Origin: Mesorhizobium sp. ZC-5
Lineage (GTDB): Bacteria > Pseudomonadota > Alphaproteobacteria > Rhizobiales > Rhizobiaceae
Reading direction: 5' to 3'
Length of the DNA: 64,000 bases
Assembly (NCBI RefSeq): GCF_025753855.1
Contig: NZ_JAOWPT010000004.1
Location: forward strand, 479,871 to 543,870
Under the pieces are notes generated by a model, which saw only the letters and a program-made list of their open reading frames with translations, ran no database searches and was not told the origin of the DNA. Made by a program: the position numbers and the translations under genes. Below, piece by piece: positions 35,289 through 43,806 of the stretch; the stretch's first letter is position 1, and every line of letters starts with the position of its first letter.

Positions 35289-36644
35289 TCATCCCCCCAT
35301 CAATGCCAGGTGGATACTTTCGGCGGCGTCCCTGCCCTGCGCGACGCCCGAGACGGTCAGGTCGTCGCCGCCGAAAATGCAGTCGCCGCCGGCCCAGACT
35401 TTCGGCAGCGAGGTGCGGCCTTCGGCATCGACCTTGATGCGGCCGGCCTCCATGGCGATCGAAGCGCCGCTGCCGTTGAGCGAAGCGGGGTCGAAACTCT
35501 GGCCTATCGCCTTGAACACCTGATCGGCCTCCAGCCGCAGTGTCTTGCCGGTGCCGGCGAGCTTTTCGCCGGCCATCGCCGTGTATTCGAGTTCGATGCC
35601 GGCGACCCTGCCGTTTTCGGCGACGACCATTTTCGGCTGCATCCAGTGGCGGATGGTGACGCCCTTCGACGTGGCGAGGTCCTGCTCGAACTCGGACGCG
35701 TTCATATGCTCCTTGCCGCGCCGGTAGCAGATCGTCACTTCCTCGGCACCGAGCAGCTTGGATTGCACGGCGGCGTCGATCGCCGTCATGCCGCCGCCGA
35801 TGACGACGACGCGGCGGCCGACCTCCAGGGCGGAAAGATCGCGCGCCTGGCGAAGCTCGGCGATGAATTCGACGGCATTTTCCACGCCATCACTCTCCTC
35901 GCCCTCGGCGCGAAGCGCGTTGACCCCGGTAAGGCCGAGACCGAGAAACACCGCGTCGTAGCTCGCGGTCAGATCCGACAGCGCATAGTCGCGGCCGAGC
36001 GCCTTGCCGTTGACGATCGAGATGCCGCCGATGGCGGTGACGTAATCGACCTCGGCCTGGGCGAAATTGTCTGTGCTCTTGTAGGCGGCGATGCCGTATT
36101 CGTTGAGGCCGCCGGACTTTTCCCGCGCCTCGAGCACTGTGACCTCGTGCCCGTAGCGGGCGAGGCGATGCGCGGCGGCGAGACCGGCCGGACCGGCGCC
36201 GACCACAGCGACTTTCTTACCCGTATTGTTGGCCCGCTCGTAGAACTGTTTGTTCTGCGCCATCGCCACGTCGGTGGCGTAGCGCTGCAGGCGGCCTATC
36301 TGCACCGGCTTACCCTCGGCCACCTCGCGCACGCAGACCTCCTCGCACAGCGTTTCGGTCGGGCAGACGCGGGCGCACATGCCGCCAAGGATGTTCTGGT
36401 CGAAGATGGTCTTGGCCGAGCCGATCGGATTGCCGGTGGAAATCTGGCGGATGAACAGCGGAATGTCGATCGAGGTCGGGCAGGCCTGCATGCAAGGCGC
36501 GTCGTAGCAGAAATAACAGCGGTCGGATTCGACCAGCGCCTCGTGATGATCGAGCGGTGGATGCAGGTCGGAGAAATTGTCGGCGTATTTTTCCGGCGAC
36601 AGCCGGGCGGCGGCGATGCCTTCCTTGAACAGACCTTCGGCCAT
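35289..36644 (-). CDS. preT: Dihydropyrimidine dehydrogenase, electron-input subunit PreT
   Basis: A 451-residue flavoprotein like the small subunit of glutamate synthase. N-terminal iron-sulfur Cys are in CYFCYDAPCMQACP, CARVCPTETLCEEVC; FAD is bound at VAVVGAGPAGLAAAHRLARY and NAD(P) at VVVIGGGMTAIDAAVQSKLL, with ADQVFKAIGQ and VWAGGDCIFGGDD closing. It passes electrons from NAD(P)H to PreA. A candidate RutR operator lies upstream at 36695-36711. It begins the preT-hypothetical-preA operon. Confidence 0.95.
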   Translation of the reverse strand: MAEGLFKEGIAAARLSPEKYADNFSDLHPPLDHHEALVESDRCYFCYDAPCMQACPTSIDIPLFIRQISTGNPIGSAKTIFDQNILGGMCARVCPTETLCEEVCVREVAEGKPVQIGRLQRYATDVAMAQNKQFYERANNTGKKVAVVGAGPAGLAAAHRLARYGHEVTVLEAREKSGGLNEYGIAAYKSTDNFAQAEVDYVTAIGGISIVNGKALGRDYALSDLTASYDAVFLGLGLTGVNALRAEGEESDGVENAVEFIAELRQARDLSALEVGRRVVVIGGGMTAIDAAVQSKLLGAEEVTICYRRGKEHMNASEFEQDLATSKGVTIRHWMQPKMVVAENGRVAGIELEYTAMAGEKLAGTGKTLRLEADQVFKAIGQSFDPASLNGSGASIAMEAGRIKVDAEGRTSLPKVWAGGDCIFGGDDLTVSGVAQGRDAAESIHLALMGG

Positions 36645-36694
36645 TTTCGAAGTTCCCCATTCTTGTTTTGAGGAAGGCTAGCACAGTTTATTTT

Positions 36695-36711
36695 TTTATC
36701 AATCGGTCAAA
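36695..36711. promoter_or_regulatory. Candidate RutR operator upstream of preT
   Basis: On the minus strand the site reads TTTGACCGATTGATAAA, about 50 bases upstream of the preT ATG, in AT-rich DNA. The left half TTGACC matches the RutR half-site; the right half is degenerate. It resembles the site at 31587-31602. Confidence 0.5.
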
Positions 36712-36853
36712 TTTTGGGATAAGGTATTGTTCTGGCAAGATAATATGAGTTGTTTAGTCATGTTTATTTGAGCAAGCTTCTCCATTGCCGCGCTGCGGCT
36801 TTCCGACTTCGCAATTGCTTAGGAGGAGTGAAAAGCCGGGGGCGACACTCTCA

Positions 36854-37927
36854 TCACGCCGACGTGACGCCGTGATCGTGCCGGTGGTGAAGGTCGGGAT
36901 AGTGCGGGTGCTTGTGCCGCATCGGTTCGTGCCGGTGCCAATGCGAATGCGGTTCCGTCACCGGTCCGTCATGGTGGTGCTGATGATGGCTGTCGTGGAC
37001 GTGGCTGTGTTCGTGCTCCAGCGCCTCGTGGTCATGCTCGTGGTCGTGCCGCTCGGACAAATGAAGCCATAGGCCGACGCCCATCAGCAGGCCGGCCAGC
37101 GCCAGTTTCAAGGTCAACGGTTCGCCGAGCATGACAATCGCCAGCAGCGCGCCGACGAAGGGCGCGAGCGAATAATAGGCGCCGGTGCGCGCCGTGCCGA
37201 GATGGCGCAGCGCCAGGATGAACATGACCAGACTGACCCCGATGCCGAAGAAGCCGACCGCGCCGGCGGCCGCAATGATGGAGGGCGCCGGCAGCGCGTC
37301 GCCGGCGACCAGGGCAAGCCCCACATTGACAACGCCGGCCACGAGACCTTTGAGCATGGCGATGACGACAGGATCCGTGGCGGAAATCTTGCGCGTGAAA
37401 TTGTTGTCGAGCCCCCAGGCAACGCAAGCCGCCGCGACGAGCAGCGCACCGAGATTGAACGCAACGCCCTGCCCCTGCCACGACAGCAGGACCGCGCCGG
37501 CAAGAATGGCGAACGCGCCGACCAGCAGACGCCGGTCGACGTTTTCGCGATAGACCAGCCAGGCGATCGCCATGGTCGCCAGACCTTCGAGGTTGAGCAG
37601 GAGCGCGCTGCTCGACGCTGTGTTGAGGGTAAGGCCGAACATCAGCAGCACGGGCGCGGCAATGCCCCCCATGGCGATGGCCAACGCCAGCCACGGCAGA
37701 TCCTCGCGGCGCAGCCGCGCTTCGCCCGCATCCGCCGCACCGCGCCACAGGCGGTAGGCGGCCAGACCGACACCGGCGCCGAGATAAAGCAGACCGGCGA
37801 GCATGAAGGGCTGGACAGTATCGAGAAGCAGTTTCGACAGCGGCGGGGCGGCCCCGAACAGGGCAGCCGAGCCGAGCGCCAGCGGAACGCCGGGGAAGAG
37901 GTGGTCGTGCGAGCGGGTGTCGGCCAT
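36854..37927 (-). CDS. EamA (DMT) family transporter with a long histidine-rich tail
   Basis: A 357-residue protein with ten predicted spans in residues 10-285 carrying two EamA repeats (PLALGSAALFGAAPPLSKLL and HLGTARTGAYYSLAPFVGAL). The C-terminal region from about residue 288 holds roughly 25 histidines in 69 residues (HDHEHDH, HEHSHVHDSHHQHHH, HRHDH). EamA exporters usually move amino acids or metabolites; a tail like this is typical of metal transporters and chaperones. It may bind Zn, Ni or Co, or sense them. It stands alone, between preT and another EamA gene on the same strand. ATG 37927 gives the family N-terminus; the frame is open further upstream. Confidence 0.88.
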   Translation of the reverse strand: MADTRSHDHLFPGVPLALGSAALFGAAPPLSKLLLDTVQPFMLAGLLYLGAGVGLAAYRLWRGAADAGEARLRREDLPWLALAIAMGGIAAPVLLMFGLTLNTASSSALLLNLEGLATMAIAWLVYRENVDRRLLVGAFAILAGAVLLSWQGQGVAFNLGALLVAAACVAWGLDNNFTRKISATDPVVIAMLKGLVAGVVNVGLALVAGDALPAPSIIAAAGAVGFFGIGVSLVMFILALRHLGTARTGAYYSLAPFVGALLAIVMLGEPLTLKLALAGLLMGVGLWLHLSERHDHEHDHEALEHEHSHVHDSHHQHHHDGPVTEPHSHWHRHEPMRHKHPHYPDLHHRHDHGVTSA

Positions 37928-37991
37928 GGCCGAAACTATCGGCAATCGCATCGCAAATGCCAACCCCGGACAGCCGGCGGTGGAAATCGCC

Positions 37992-38873
37992 TCAGGCCAT
38001 CTTCGGACGCCACAGCGACCAGCCGAGATTCATGCCGGCCGCCGCGAGAAGGATCGCGGCGGCGCCGACCAGCTGGGCGGGCTGCAGCCGGTGCCCGAAG
38101 GCCAGAAAATCGACCAGGATGGCGACGACCGGGTAGATGAAGGACAGCGACCCCTGCAGATGCGTCGGCAGCTTCTGGATGGCGCCATACATCAGGATGT
38201 ACATCAGCCCGGTGTGCACGACGCCGACCACCGCCAGCATCGCCCAGGTGCGGGGATCGCCGGGAAGCTCAGAAAGATTGGCGAACGGTGCCAGCATGAC
38301 GATGCCGACCGAGACCTGGATCAGCGCGATGAGATGCGGCGGCGTGCCGGCGAGCTTCTTGGTGACGATCGCCGCGACAGCCCAGAAGAAGGCCGCGCCC
38401 AGCGCCATCAAGATACCGCCGAAATAATCCGTGCCGACCGAACCGGCGTCGGGCTTGCCCTGCACGATGAGCAGCATGCCGGCAAAGGCCAAAGCGAGCC
38501 ATGTCAGCTTCGTCACAGTGACCCGCTCGGAAAAGAACAGCGCGCCGAAACCGACCAGCATGAAGGGCTGCGTGTTGTAGACCGCGGTAGCGATGGAGAT
38601 CGACGCGTGGGTGTAGGCGCTGAACAGCAGCAGCCAGTTGATGACGATGGCCGCGCCGCCGAGCGCAGCAAGCGCCAGCAACCGCCACGACAGGAGCCCG
38701 CGCAGCAGACCGAGCGCGGCGCAAACGACGAAAAGCGTCGCCGCGCCGAAGACGCAGCGCCAGAACACCACGTCCATGACCGGCTGGCCGGACATGACGA
38801 CGAACCAGCCGATGGTTCCGAGGATCACCATGGCGGCGGTCATCTCGATGGTGCCGCGGTGTATGTCCGTCAT
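37992..38873 (-). CDS. EamA (DMT) family transporter
   Basis: A 293-residue protein with ten predicted membrane segments and two EamA repeats (MVILGTIGWFVVMSGQPVMD, INWLLLFSAYTHASISIATA, SFIYPVVAILVDFLAFG). It has no His-rich tail. It is probably an inner-membrane exporter of an amino acid or similar metabolite. It diverges from the Lrp/AsnC gene, and such regulator-exporter pairs are common (as LysE with ArgP or YggA types), so control by that regulator is likely. ATG 38873 and a TTG upstream compete as starts. Confidence 0.88.
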   Translation of the reverse strand: MTDIHRGTIEMTAAMVILGTIGWFVVMSGQPVMDVVFWRCVFGAATLFVVCAALGLLRGLLSWRLLALAALGGAAIVINWLLLFSAYTHASISIATAVYNTQPFMLVGFGALFFSERVTVTKLTWLALAFAGMLLIVQGKPDAGSVGTDYFGGILMALGAAFFWAVAAIVTKKLAGTPPHLIALIQVSVGIVMLAPFANLSELPGDPRTWAMLAVVGVVHTGLMYILMYGAIQKLPTHLQGSLSFIYPVVAILVDFLAFGHRLQPAQLVGAAAILLAAAGMNLGWSLWRPKMA

Positions 38874-38944
38874 CAAAGGCTCCCGAAACTGTCAGCAGCC
38901 GAGAATCCGACATCGCGCCGGGATTTTACATGCTTTTAGAAAGG

Positions 38945-39000
38945 TGTTTTGCGTCGAGCGTTTAATTATATAAGGTATAAGCCAATTTATCAGGAGAATC
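38945..39000. promoter_or_regulatory. AT-rich divergent promoter of the EamA and Lrp/AsnC genes
   Basis: The stretch TTTAATTATATAAGGTATAA followed by GCCAATTTATCAGGAGA is unusually AT-rich for this window and sits in the 131-base divergent gap. TATAAG or TATATA could be the -10 box and Lrp-type regulators prefer such DNA. GGAG is the regulator's ribosome-binding site. Confidence 0.45.
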
Positions 39001-39004
39001 TGAA

Positions 39005-39445
39005 GTGATCGACGACATCGACCAGTGCATCCTGCAAATCCTCGCGGTGGATTCGCGCGCTTCGCTCAAGGAACTGGGCCAGCAGGCAGGCCTGTCGTCG
39101 CCGGCGGTTTCGGAGCGGCTGCGGCGGCTGGAGGAACGCGGCGTCATCCGCGGCTTCACCGTCGAGATCGATCCGTCAGCACTCGGCTATACGTTGCAGG
39201 CGCTTGTCCGCATCCGGCCTCTGCCCGGCAAGCTGCACATCGTGCAGAAGCTGATCGAGGAAACGCCGGAATTCACCGAATGCGACAAGGTGACGGGCGA
39301 GGACTGTTTTGTCGTGCGGCTGTTCGTGCGCTCGATCGACCAGCTCGACGGCATCATCGACCGCATCGCCGACAAGGCCGAGACCAACACGGCGATCGTC
39401 AAGTCGCAGCCGATCCGGCGGCGGTCGCCGCCGTTCGCGGGTTAA
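39005..39445 (+). CDS. Lrp/AsnC family transcriptional regulator
   Basis: A 146-residue protein with an N-terminal winged HTH (DDIDQCILQILAVDSRASLK, ELGQQAGLSSPAVSERLRRL) and a C-terminal RAM ligand domain (LQALVRIRPLPGKLHIVQKL, FTECDKVTGEDCFVVRLFVR). Such proteins form octamers and sense amino acids. Its partner is probably the divergent EamA exporter. A GTG start at 39005 is supported by AGGAGA six bases before it. It converges on the dimethylglycine-dehydrogenase-like gene with a 4-base overlap at a TTAA. Confidence 0.9.
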   Translation: MIDDIDQCILQILAVDSRASLKELGQQAGLSSPAVSERLRRLEERGVIRGFTVEIDPSALGYTLQALVRIRPLPGKLHIVQKLIEETPEFTECDKVTGEDCFVVRLFVRSIDQLDGIIDRIADKAETNTAIVKSQPIRRRSPPFAG

Positions 39446-42048
39446 CCCCGCAGCCGCTGCTGGTTGCCGTCGAACAGCGGCGCGGGCTGGATACGGGCGG
39501 CGTGGCGCTTGCCGAGAAGCTCGATCTCGAAGCCGTCGCTTTCGTCTGCGATTTCCTTCGGCACGTAGCCCATGGCGACCGAGGCTTTGGCGTTGTGCGC
39601 ATAGCCGCCAGAGGTGACCCAGCCGCGCACGGCGCCGCCGAACCAGATCGCCTCGTCGCCGATGACGTCCGCGTCGTCCGCTTCCATGACGAAGGCGCGC
39701 AGGCGGAGCTTGCCGCCTGACGCCTTTTCCGCCGCCGCCCCCGCCTTGCCGATGAAATCGGCAGGCTTGTTGTAGGCGACGAAGCGGTCGAGTCCCGCTT
39801 CGAGCGGTCCGTAGATCGGCCGGTACTCGCGTGCCCAGGAGCCGTAGTTCTTTTCCAGGCGCAAAGCGTTGAGGGCGCGTGAGCCGAACAGGCCGATGCC
39901 GAATTCCGCGCCGGCTTCCATCAGGGTATGGAGCACCGAGCGCTGGTATTCGGGTGCGATCCACAGCTCGTAGCCGAGATCGCCCGTGTAACTGACCCGG
40001 CCGGCAAGGCACGGCGCCATGCCGATATCGAGTTTTTTGATGTCCATGAACTTGAAGGCGGCAGATGAAACGTCGGTGCGCGTGACCTTTTCCAGCAGCT
40101 TGCGTGCGTTAGGCCCGGCGATCGAGAGACCGGTGAGTTTTGCGCCAAGTGCCTCCACCTTGACCGAGCCGTCGCCCGGCAGGTGCTTCTCGAACCAGCG
40201 CAAGTGATATTCCTCGGCGATGCCGGAGCCGAAGATCATCCATTCGCCACCGGCTTGCGATGCAATACCCCCACCCCCAACCCCTCCCCTCAAGGGGGAG
40301 GGGGAATTTGCGGCCGCAGTGCCCAACGAAATCGCCGACTGTTGGCGCGCAGCGGAGACGTTGCCGGATTCCCCTCCCCCTTGAGGGGAGGGGTTACGGG
40401 TGGGGGTAACTTCCTGCAAAGATAACGACCCGCACAAATTGGCGAGCGAAAAATCGCCGATCAGCTTGCCGTCCTGCTTCAGCATCGGCGCCAGCGTCAT
40501 ACGGCCGGGCTGCGGCAGCTTGCAGGCGAGGATCCTGTCCAGCCAGGCCTCGGCGCGCTCGCCCGTGACCTTGTATTTGGCGAAATTGGAGATTTCCGAC
40601 AGGCCGACATGCTCGCGCACCGTTTTCACCTCGGCGGCAACGGAGGGAAAATCACTAGAGCGACGCCACGAGAATTCGTCCTTCACACCCTCCGGCGCGT
40701 ACCACAACGGCACTTCCAGCCCGTAGGAAACGCCGAACTGCGCGCCTTTGGCGGCAAGCAGGTCGTAGACCGGTGTCGTCTTCAGCGGCCGGCCGGCGGG
40801 CAACTCCTCGTTGGGGAAGCGGATGGAGAAGCGCCGCGAATAGTTTTCGCGCACTTTGGCGTTGGTGTAGGCCATCGACGCCCAGTCGCCGTAGCGCGAC
40901 ACATCCATCGCCCAGATGTCGAAGCCGGGATCGCCGTGGATCATCCAGTTGGAGAGCGCCAGCCCGACGCCGCCACCCTGTGAAAATCCGGCCATGACGC
41001 CGCACGCAGCCCAGAAACCCGGCAGGCCGCGCACCGGGCCGACCAGCGGGTTGCCGTCCGGCGCGAAGGTGAACGGGCCGTTGATGATCTGCTTGATGCC
41101 GGTGTTCTGGAACGCCGGGAAATGCCGGAAGCCGACCTCCAGCGACGGCGCGATGCGGTCGATGTCGGGTTCCAGGAGTTCATGGCCGAAGTTCCACGGC
41201 GTCTGGTGCTCGGACCACGGCTTGCCGGCCTTCTCGTAGGTGCCCATCAGCATGCCGCCGCGTTCCTGGCGCAGATAAAGCTCGCCGTCGAAATCGACCG
41301 CGTGGATGATCTCGGTGCCGGTCTTGTCGTTCCAGGCCTTCACCTCCGGCATGTCCTCGGTGATGAGGTACATGTGCTCCATGGCGAGCACCGGCAGCTC
41401 CAGCCCGACCATGCGGCCGACCTCGCGCGCCCAAAGGCCGCCGGCGTTGACGACATGCTCGGCGATGACCTCGCCCTTGTTGGTGATGACGCGCCAGAGG
41501 CCGTCCGGCCGCCGCACGATCTCCTCGACCTTGGTGAAGCGCTCGACGTCCGCCCCGAGTTTTCGGGCCGCCTTGGCATAGGCGTGGGTGACGCCGGAGG
41601 GGTCGAGGTGGCCGTCCTCGGAATTGCGCACCGCGCCGACGAATTGTTTCGGGTCGAGAAGCGGCATCAGGTCGGCCGCTTCCTTCGCCGATATCTCCTC
41701 CAGGTCGAGGCCGAGATAGCGGCCCTTGGCCACGACGCCGCGCAGCCAGTCCATGCGGGCCTCGGTGGCCGCAAGCAGCACGCCTCCGGTGACATGCACG
41801 CCGGTCGCCTGGCCGGAAAGCTCCTCGATCTCCTTGTAGAGCTCGATGGTGTATTTCTGCAGCTTGGCGACGTTGGGATCGCCGTTGATCGTGTGCATGC
41901 CGCCGGCGGCGTGCCAGGTGGAGCCGGAGGTCAGCTCGTCGCGCTCCAGCAGCACGACGTCGGTCCAGCCGGCGCGGGCCAGATGATAGAGAACCGAGGT
42001 TCCGACGACGCCGCCGCCAATGACCACGACCTTTGCATGCGATTTCAT
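39442..42048 (-). CDS. Dimethylglycine/sarcosine dehydrogenase-like FAD enzyme with a repeat-derived insertion
   Basis: An 868-residue two-part enzyme. The N-terminal half is a DAO-type FAD oxidoreductase (VVVIGGGVVGTSVLYHLARA, STWHAAGGMHTINGDPNVAK, GLPGFWAACGVMAGFSQGGG). The C-terminal half is a GcvT/aminomethyltransferase folate domain (AEAWLDRILACKLPQPGRMT, DLGYELWIAPEYQRSVLHTL). It should oxidatively demethylate an N-methyl amine and hand formaldehyde to tetrahydrofolate. Residues about 546-595 (EVTPTRNPSPQGGGESGN to SPSPLRGGVGGGG) come from a palindromic repeat and interrupt the folate domain between GDFSLAN and EWMIFGSG. Normal relatives are about 50 residues shorter. Whether the enzyme still works is unknown. 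It ends the MmgE-MttB operon. Confidence 0.88.
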   Translation of the reverse strand: MKSHAKVVVIGGGVVGTSVLYHLARAGWTDVVLLERDELTSGSTWHAAGGMHTINGDPNVAKLQKYTIELYKEIEELSGQATGVHVTGGVLLAATEARMDWLRGVVAKGRYLGLDLEEISAKEAADLMPLLDPKQFVGAVRNSEDGHLDPSGVTHAYAKAARKLGADVERFTKVEEIVRRPDGLWRVITNKGEVIAEHVVNAGGLWAREVGRMVGLELPVLAMEHMYLITEDMPEVKAWNDKTGTEIIHAVDFDGELYLRQERGGMLMGTYEKAGKPWSEHQTPWNFGHELLEPDIDRIAPSLEVGFRHFPAFQNTGIKQIINGPFTFAPDGNPLVGPVRGLPGFWAACGVMAGFSQGGGVGLALSNWMIHGDPGFDIWAMDVSRYGDWASMAYTNAKVRENYSRRFSIRFPNEELPAGRPLKTTPVYDLLAAKGAQFGVSYGLEVPLWYAPEGVKDEFSWRRSSDFPSVAAEVKTVREHVGLSEISNFAKYKVTGERAEAWLDRILACKLPQPGRMTLAPMLKQDGKLIGDFSLANLCGSLSLQEVTPTRNPSPQGGGESGNVSAARQQSAISLGTAAANSPSPLRGGVGGGGIASQAGGEWMIFGSGIAEEYHLRWFEKHLPGDGSVKVEALGAKLTGLSIAGPNARKLLEKVTRTDVSSAAFKFMDIKKLDIGMAPCLAGRVSYTGDLGYELWIAPEYQRSVLHTLMEAGAEFGIGLFGSRALNALRLEKNYGSWAREYRPIYGPLEAGLDRFVAYNKPADFIGKAGAAAEKASGGKLRLRAFVMEADDADVIGDEAIWFGGAVRGWVTSGGYAHNAKASVAMGYVPKEIADESDGFEIELLGKRHAARIQPAPLFDGNQQRLRG
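40266..40409. repeat. MITE-like inverted repeat element inside a coding sequence
   Basis: Arms 40266-40307 and 40368-40409 are inverted copies about 42 bases long with two mismatches and one indel; each contains a CCCCTCAAGGGGG hairpin. The arms match the DUF559 cassette arms (TACCCCCACCCCTAACCCCT family). Total length 144 bases, exactly 48 codons. The 60-base middle has no recognisable content. Confidence 0.92.
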
Positions 42049-42127
42049 GTTTTTCTCTACGGTTTCAATGGATTGGAGAGGATTTTAGAATCTGGGTGGA
42101 AGGGAATTGATTCCAGAGGTGAGGTTT

Positions 42128-42254
42128 GCGCTGCCCCTCATCGCCCTGCCGGGCACTTCTCCCCGTAAGAACGGGGAGAAGGAAGCAGCTCCGGCGTCGA
42201 CGCCCCCCTCTCCCCGTCCCTTTACGGGGAGAGGGTAAGGGTGAGGGGCAGCGC
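42128..42254. repeat. Palindromic intergenic element between the MttB and dehydrogenase genes
   Basis: Outer arms GCGCTGCCCCTCA (42128-42140) and TGAGGGGCAGCGC (42242-42254) enclose two strong hairpins: CTTCTCCCCGT-AAGA-ACGGGGAGAAG (42156-42181) and CCTCTCCCCGT with ACGGGGAGAGG about 42209-42236. The layout is RIME-like. It occupies most of the gap inside the operon and may weaken read-through or protect the upstream mRNA. Confidence 0.85.
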
Positions 42255-42267
42255 AGACCGATGATCA

Positions 42268-43806
42268 TCACGGCTCACCCACCCCGATCTCTTCGCGGCG
42301 CTTCGCCATGTAGGCCTCGAGTTCCTCGCGGATCGCAGGGTCCATCGCCGGCTCGACATACTCCTCCAGCGCCTTTTTCCAGACTTTCGTCGCGCGCGCC
42401 GTGGCGTCGAGGCTACCGGCTTCAGCCCAAGCCTCGTAGTTCTGCCAGTTCGACAGCATCGGCTGGTAGAACGCGGTGGAGTAGCGCTCCAGCGTGTGCG
42501 GCTCGCCGAAGAAATGGCCGCCTGTCGGCACCGCGCCGAGCGCATCGAGTGCCAACTCGCCTTCATTGACCTCGATCGGCCGCAGGAATTCCATCATGTG
42601 CTGGATCATCTCGACATCGATGATGAACTTTTCGAACGACGCGGTAAGCCCGCCCTCCTGCCAGCCTGCGGCGTGGTAGACGAGGTTGCCATGGCCGAGG
42701 ATGGCGCCCCACAGCGCCATCATGGTCTCCCAGGCGCCCTGCGCGTCGGCGGCGTTGGAGGCCGAGCCGGGCGTCGTGCGGTAAGGCAGGTTGTAGCGGC
42801 GGGCAAGCTGGCCGGACGCGACGTTGGCCTTGGTGTTCTCAGGCGTGCCGAACGCCGGGGCGCCCGACTTCATGTCGACATTGGAGGTGAAGGCACCGTA
42901 CATGACCGGCGCGCCGGGGCGCACAAGCTGGGTCAGCACGACCCCGAACAGCGCCTCGGCGTTCTGCTGCGCGAGCGCGCCGGCGAGCGTGACCGGGCTC
43001 ATCGCGCCCATCAGCGTGAACGGGGTGACGGCGACCGACTGGCCGAACTCGGCCATCGTCATCAGGCCGTCCGCCATCATGTCGTCGAAGCGGCGCGGCG
43101 AGTTGACCGAAATAATGGTGGTGACGCCGGGATCGTCCGCCAATTGCTCAAGCGTCAGCCCTCTGGCGATCGCCATCATGTTGACGCCGTCGAGCGCCCT
43201 GCCCCGGCCGATGGCCGAGACGTGGAAGGATTTGTCGGTGAGCGTGAGGTTGGCGAAATAGGTGTCGAGGTGGCGGGAATTGGCCGGCAGCTCGATCGGC
43301 GCGCACACCTGGTTGCCGATCATGTGGATGCAGTTGAAATGCTGGGCCAGCCGCACGAGGTCGGAATAATCGGCGAGATTGCCGGCGCGGCGACCACGCG
43401 CCATGTCGTGCACGTTGGGCGGACCGGCGACCAGCGTGAAATTGATCGTGTCGCCGCCGAGATGGATGGTCCGCTCCGGATTGCGCGGCGTCAGCGTATA
43501 ATGCGAACGCGTCGTCTTCAGAGCCTCGGCAACGAGACCGCGATCGATGCGGACGTTCTGTGTCGCATGGTCGACCGTAGCACCCGCCTTCTCGAACAGC
43601 GAAAGCGCGCGCGGGCTCATCACCTCGATGCCGAAATTCTCGAGGATGTGCATCGAGGCCTCGTGGATCGCCTCGACCTGATCGGCCGACAGCAACTGCA
43701 TCGGCGGATAGGGATTCGTCACCCGCCGCAGCGGCAGTTGCGGGATGGCGGCACCCGACCGAGCATGGCCCCGGTCGGCGCTGCGCCGTCGACGTTCCAC
43801 GTTCAT
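42268..43806 (-). CDS. Trimethylamine methyltransferase family protein (non-pyrrolysine MttB type)
   Basis: A 512-residue MttB-superfamily barrel: NPYPPMQLLSADQVEAIHEA, LTPRNPERTIHLGGDTINFT, GAMSPVTLAGALAQQNAEAL and LVYHAAGWQEGGLTASFEKF. No in-frame amber codon occurs, so it belongs to the pyrrolysine-free branch, which includes glycine-betaine and related quaternary-amine demethylases. It probably transfers a methyl group to a corrinoid protein, but no corrinoid protein gene is visible beside it. It overlaps the MmgE/PrpD gene by 4 bases (ATGA). Confidence 0.88.
   Translation of the reverse strand: MNVERRRRSADRGHARSGAAIPQLPLRRVTNPYPPMQLLSADQVEAIHEASMHILENFGIEVMSPRALSLFEKAGATVDHATQNVRIDRGLVAEALKTTRSHYTLTPRNPERTIHLGGDTINFTLVAGPPNVHDMARGRRAGNLADYSDLVRLAQHFNCIHMIGNQVCAPIELPANSRHLDTYFANLTLTDKSFHVSAIGRGRALDGVNMMAIARGLTLEQLADDPGVTTIISVNSPRRFDDMMADGLMTMAEFGQSVAVTPFTLMGAMSPVTLAGALAQQNAEALFGVVLTQLVRPGAPVMYGAFTSNVDMKSGAPAFGTPENTKANVASGQLARRYNLPYRTTPGSASNAADAQGAWETMMALWGAILGHGNLVYHAAGWQEGGLTASFEKFIIDVEMIQHMMEFLRPIEVNEGELALDALGAVPTGGHFFGEPHTLERYSTAFYQPMLSNWQNYEAWAEAGSLDATARATKVWKKALEEYVEPAMDPAIREELEAYMAKRREEIGVGEP

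Noticed and set aside
42268..43806. Pyrrolysine-containing trimethylamine methyltransferase
   Set aside because: The frame has no internal TAG read-through and no pyl genes are nearby; it belongs to the non-pyrrolysine branch.
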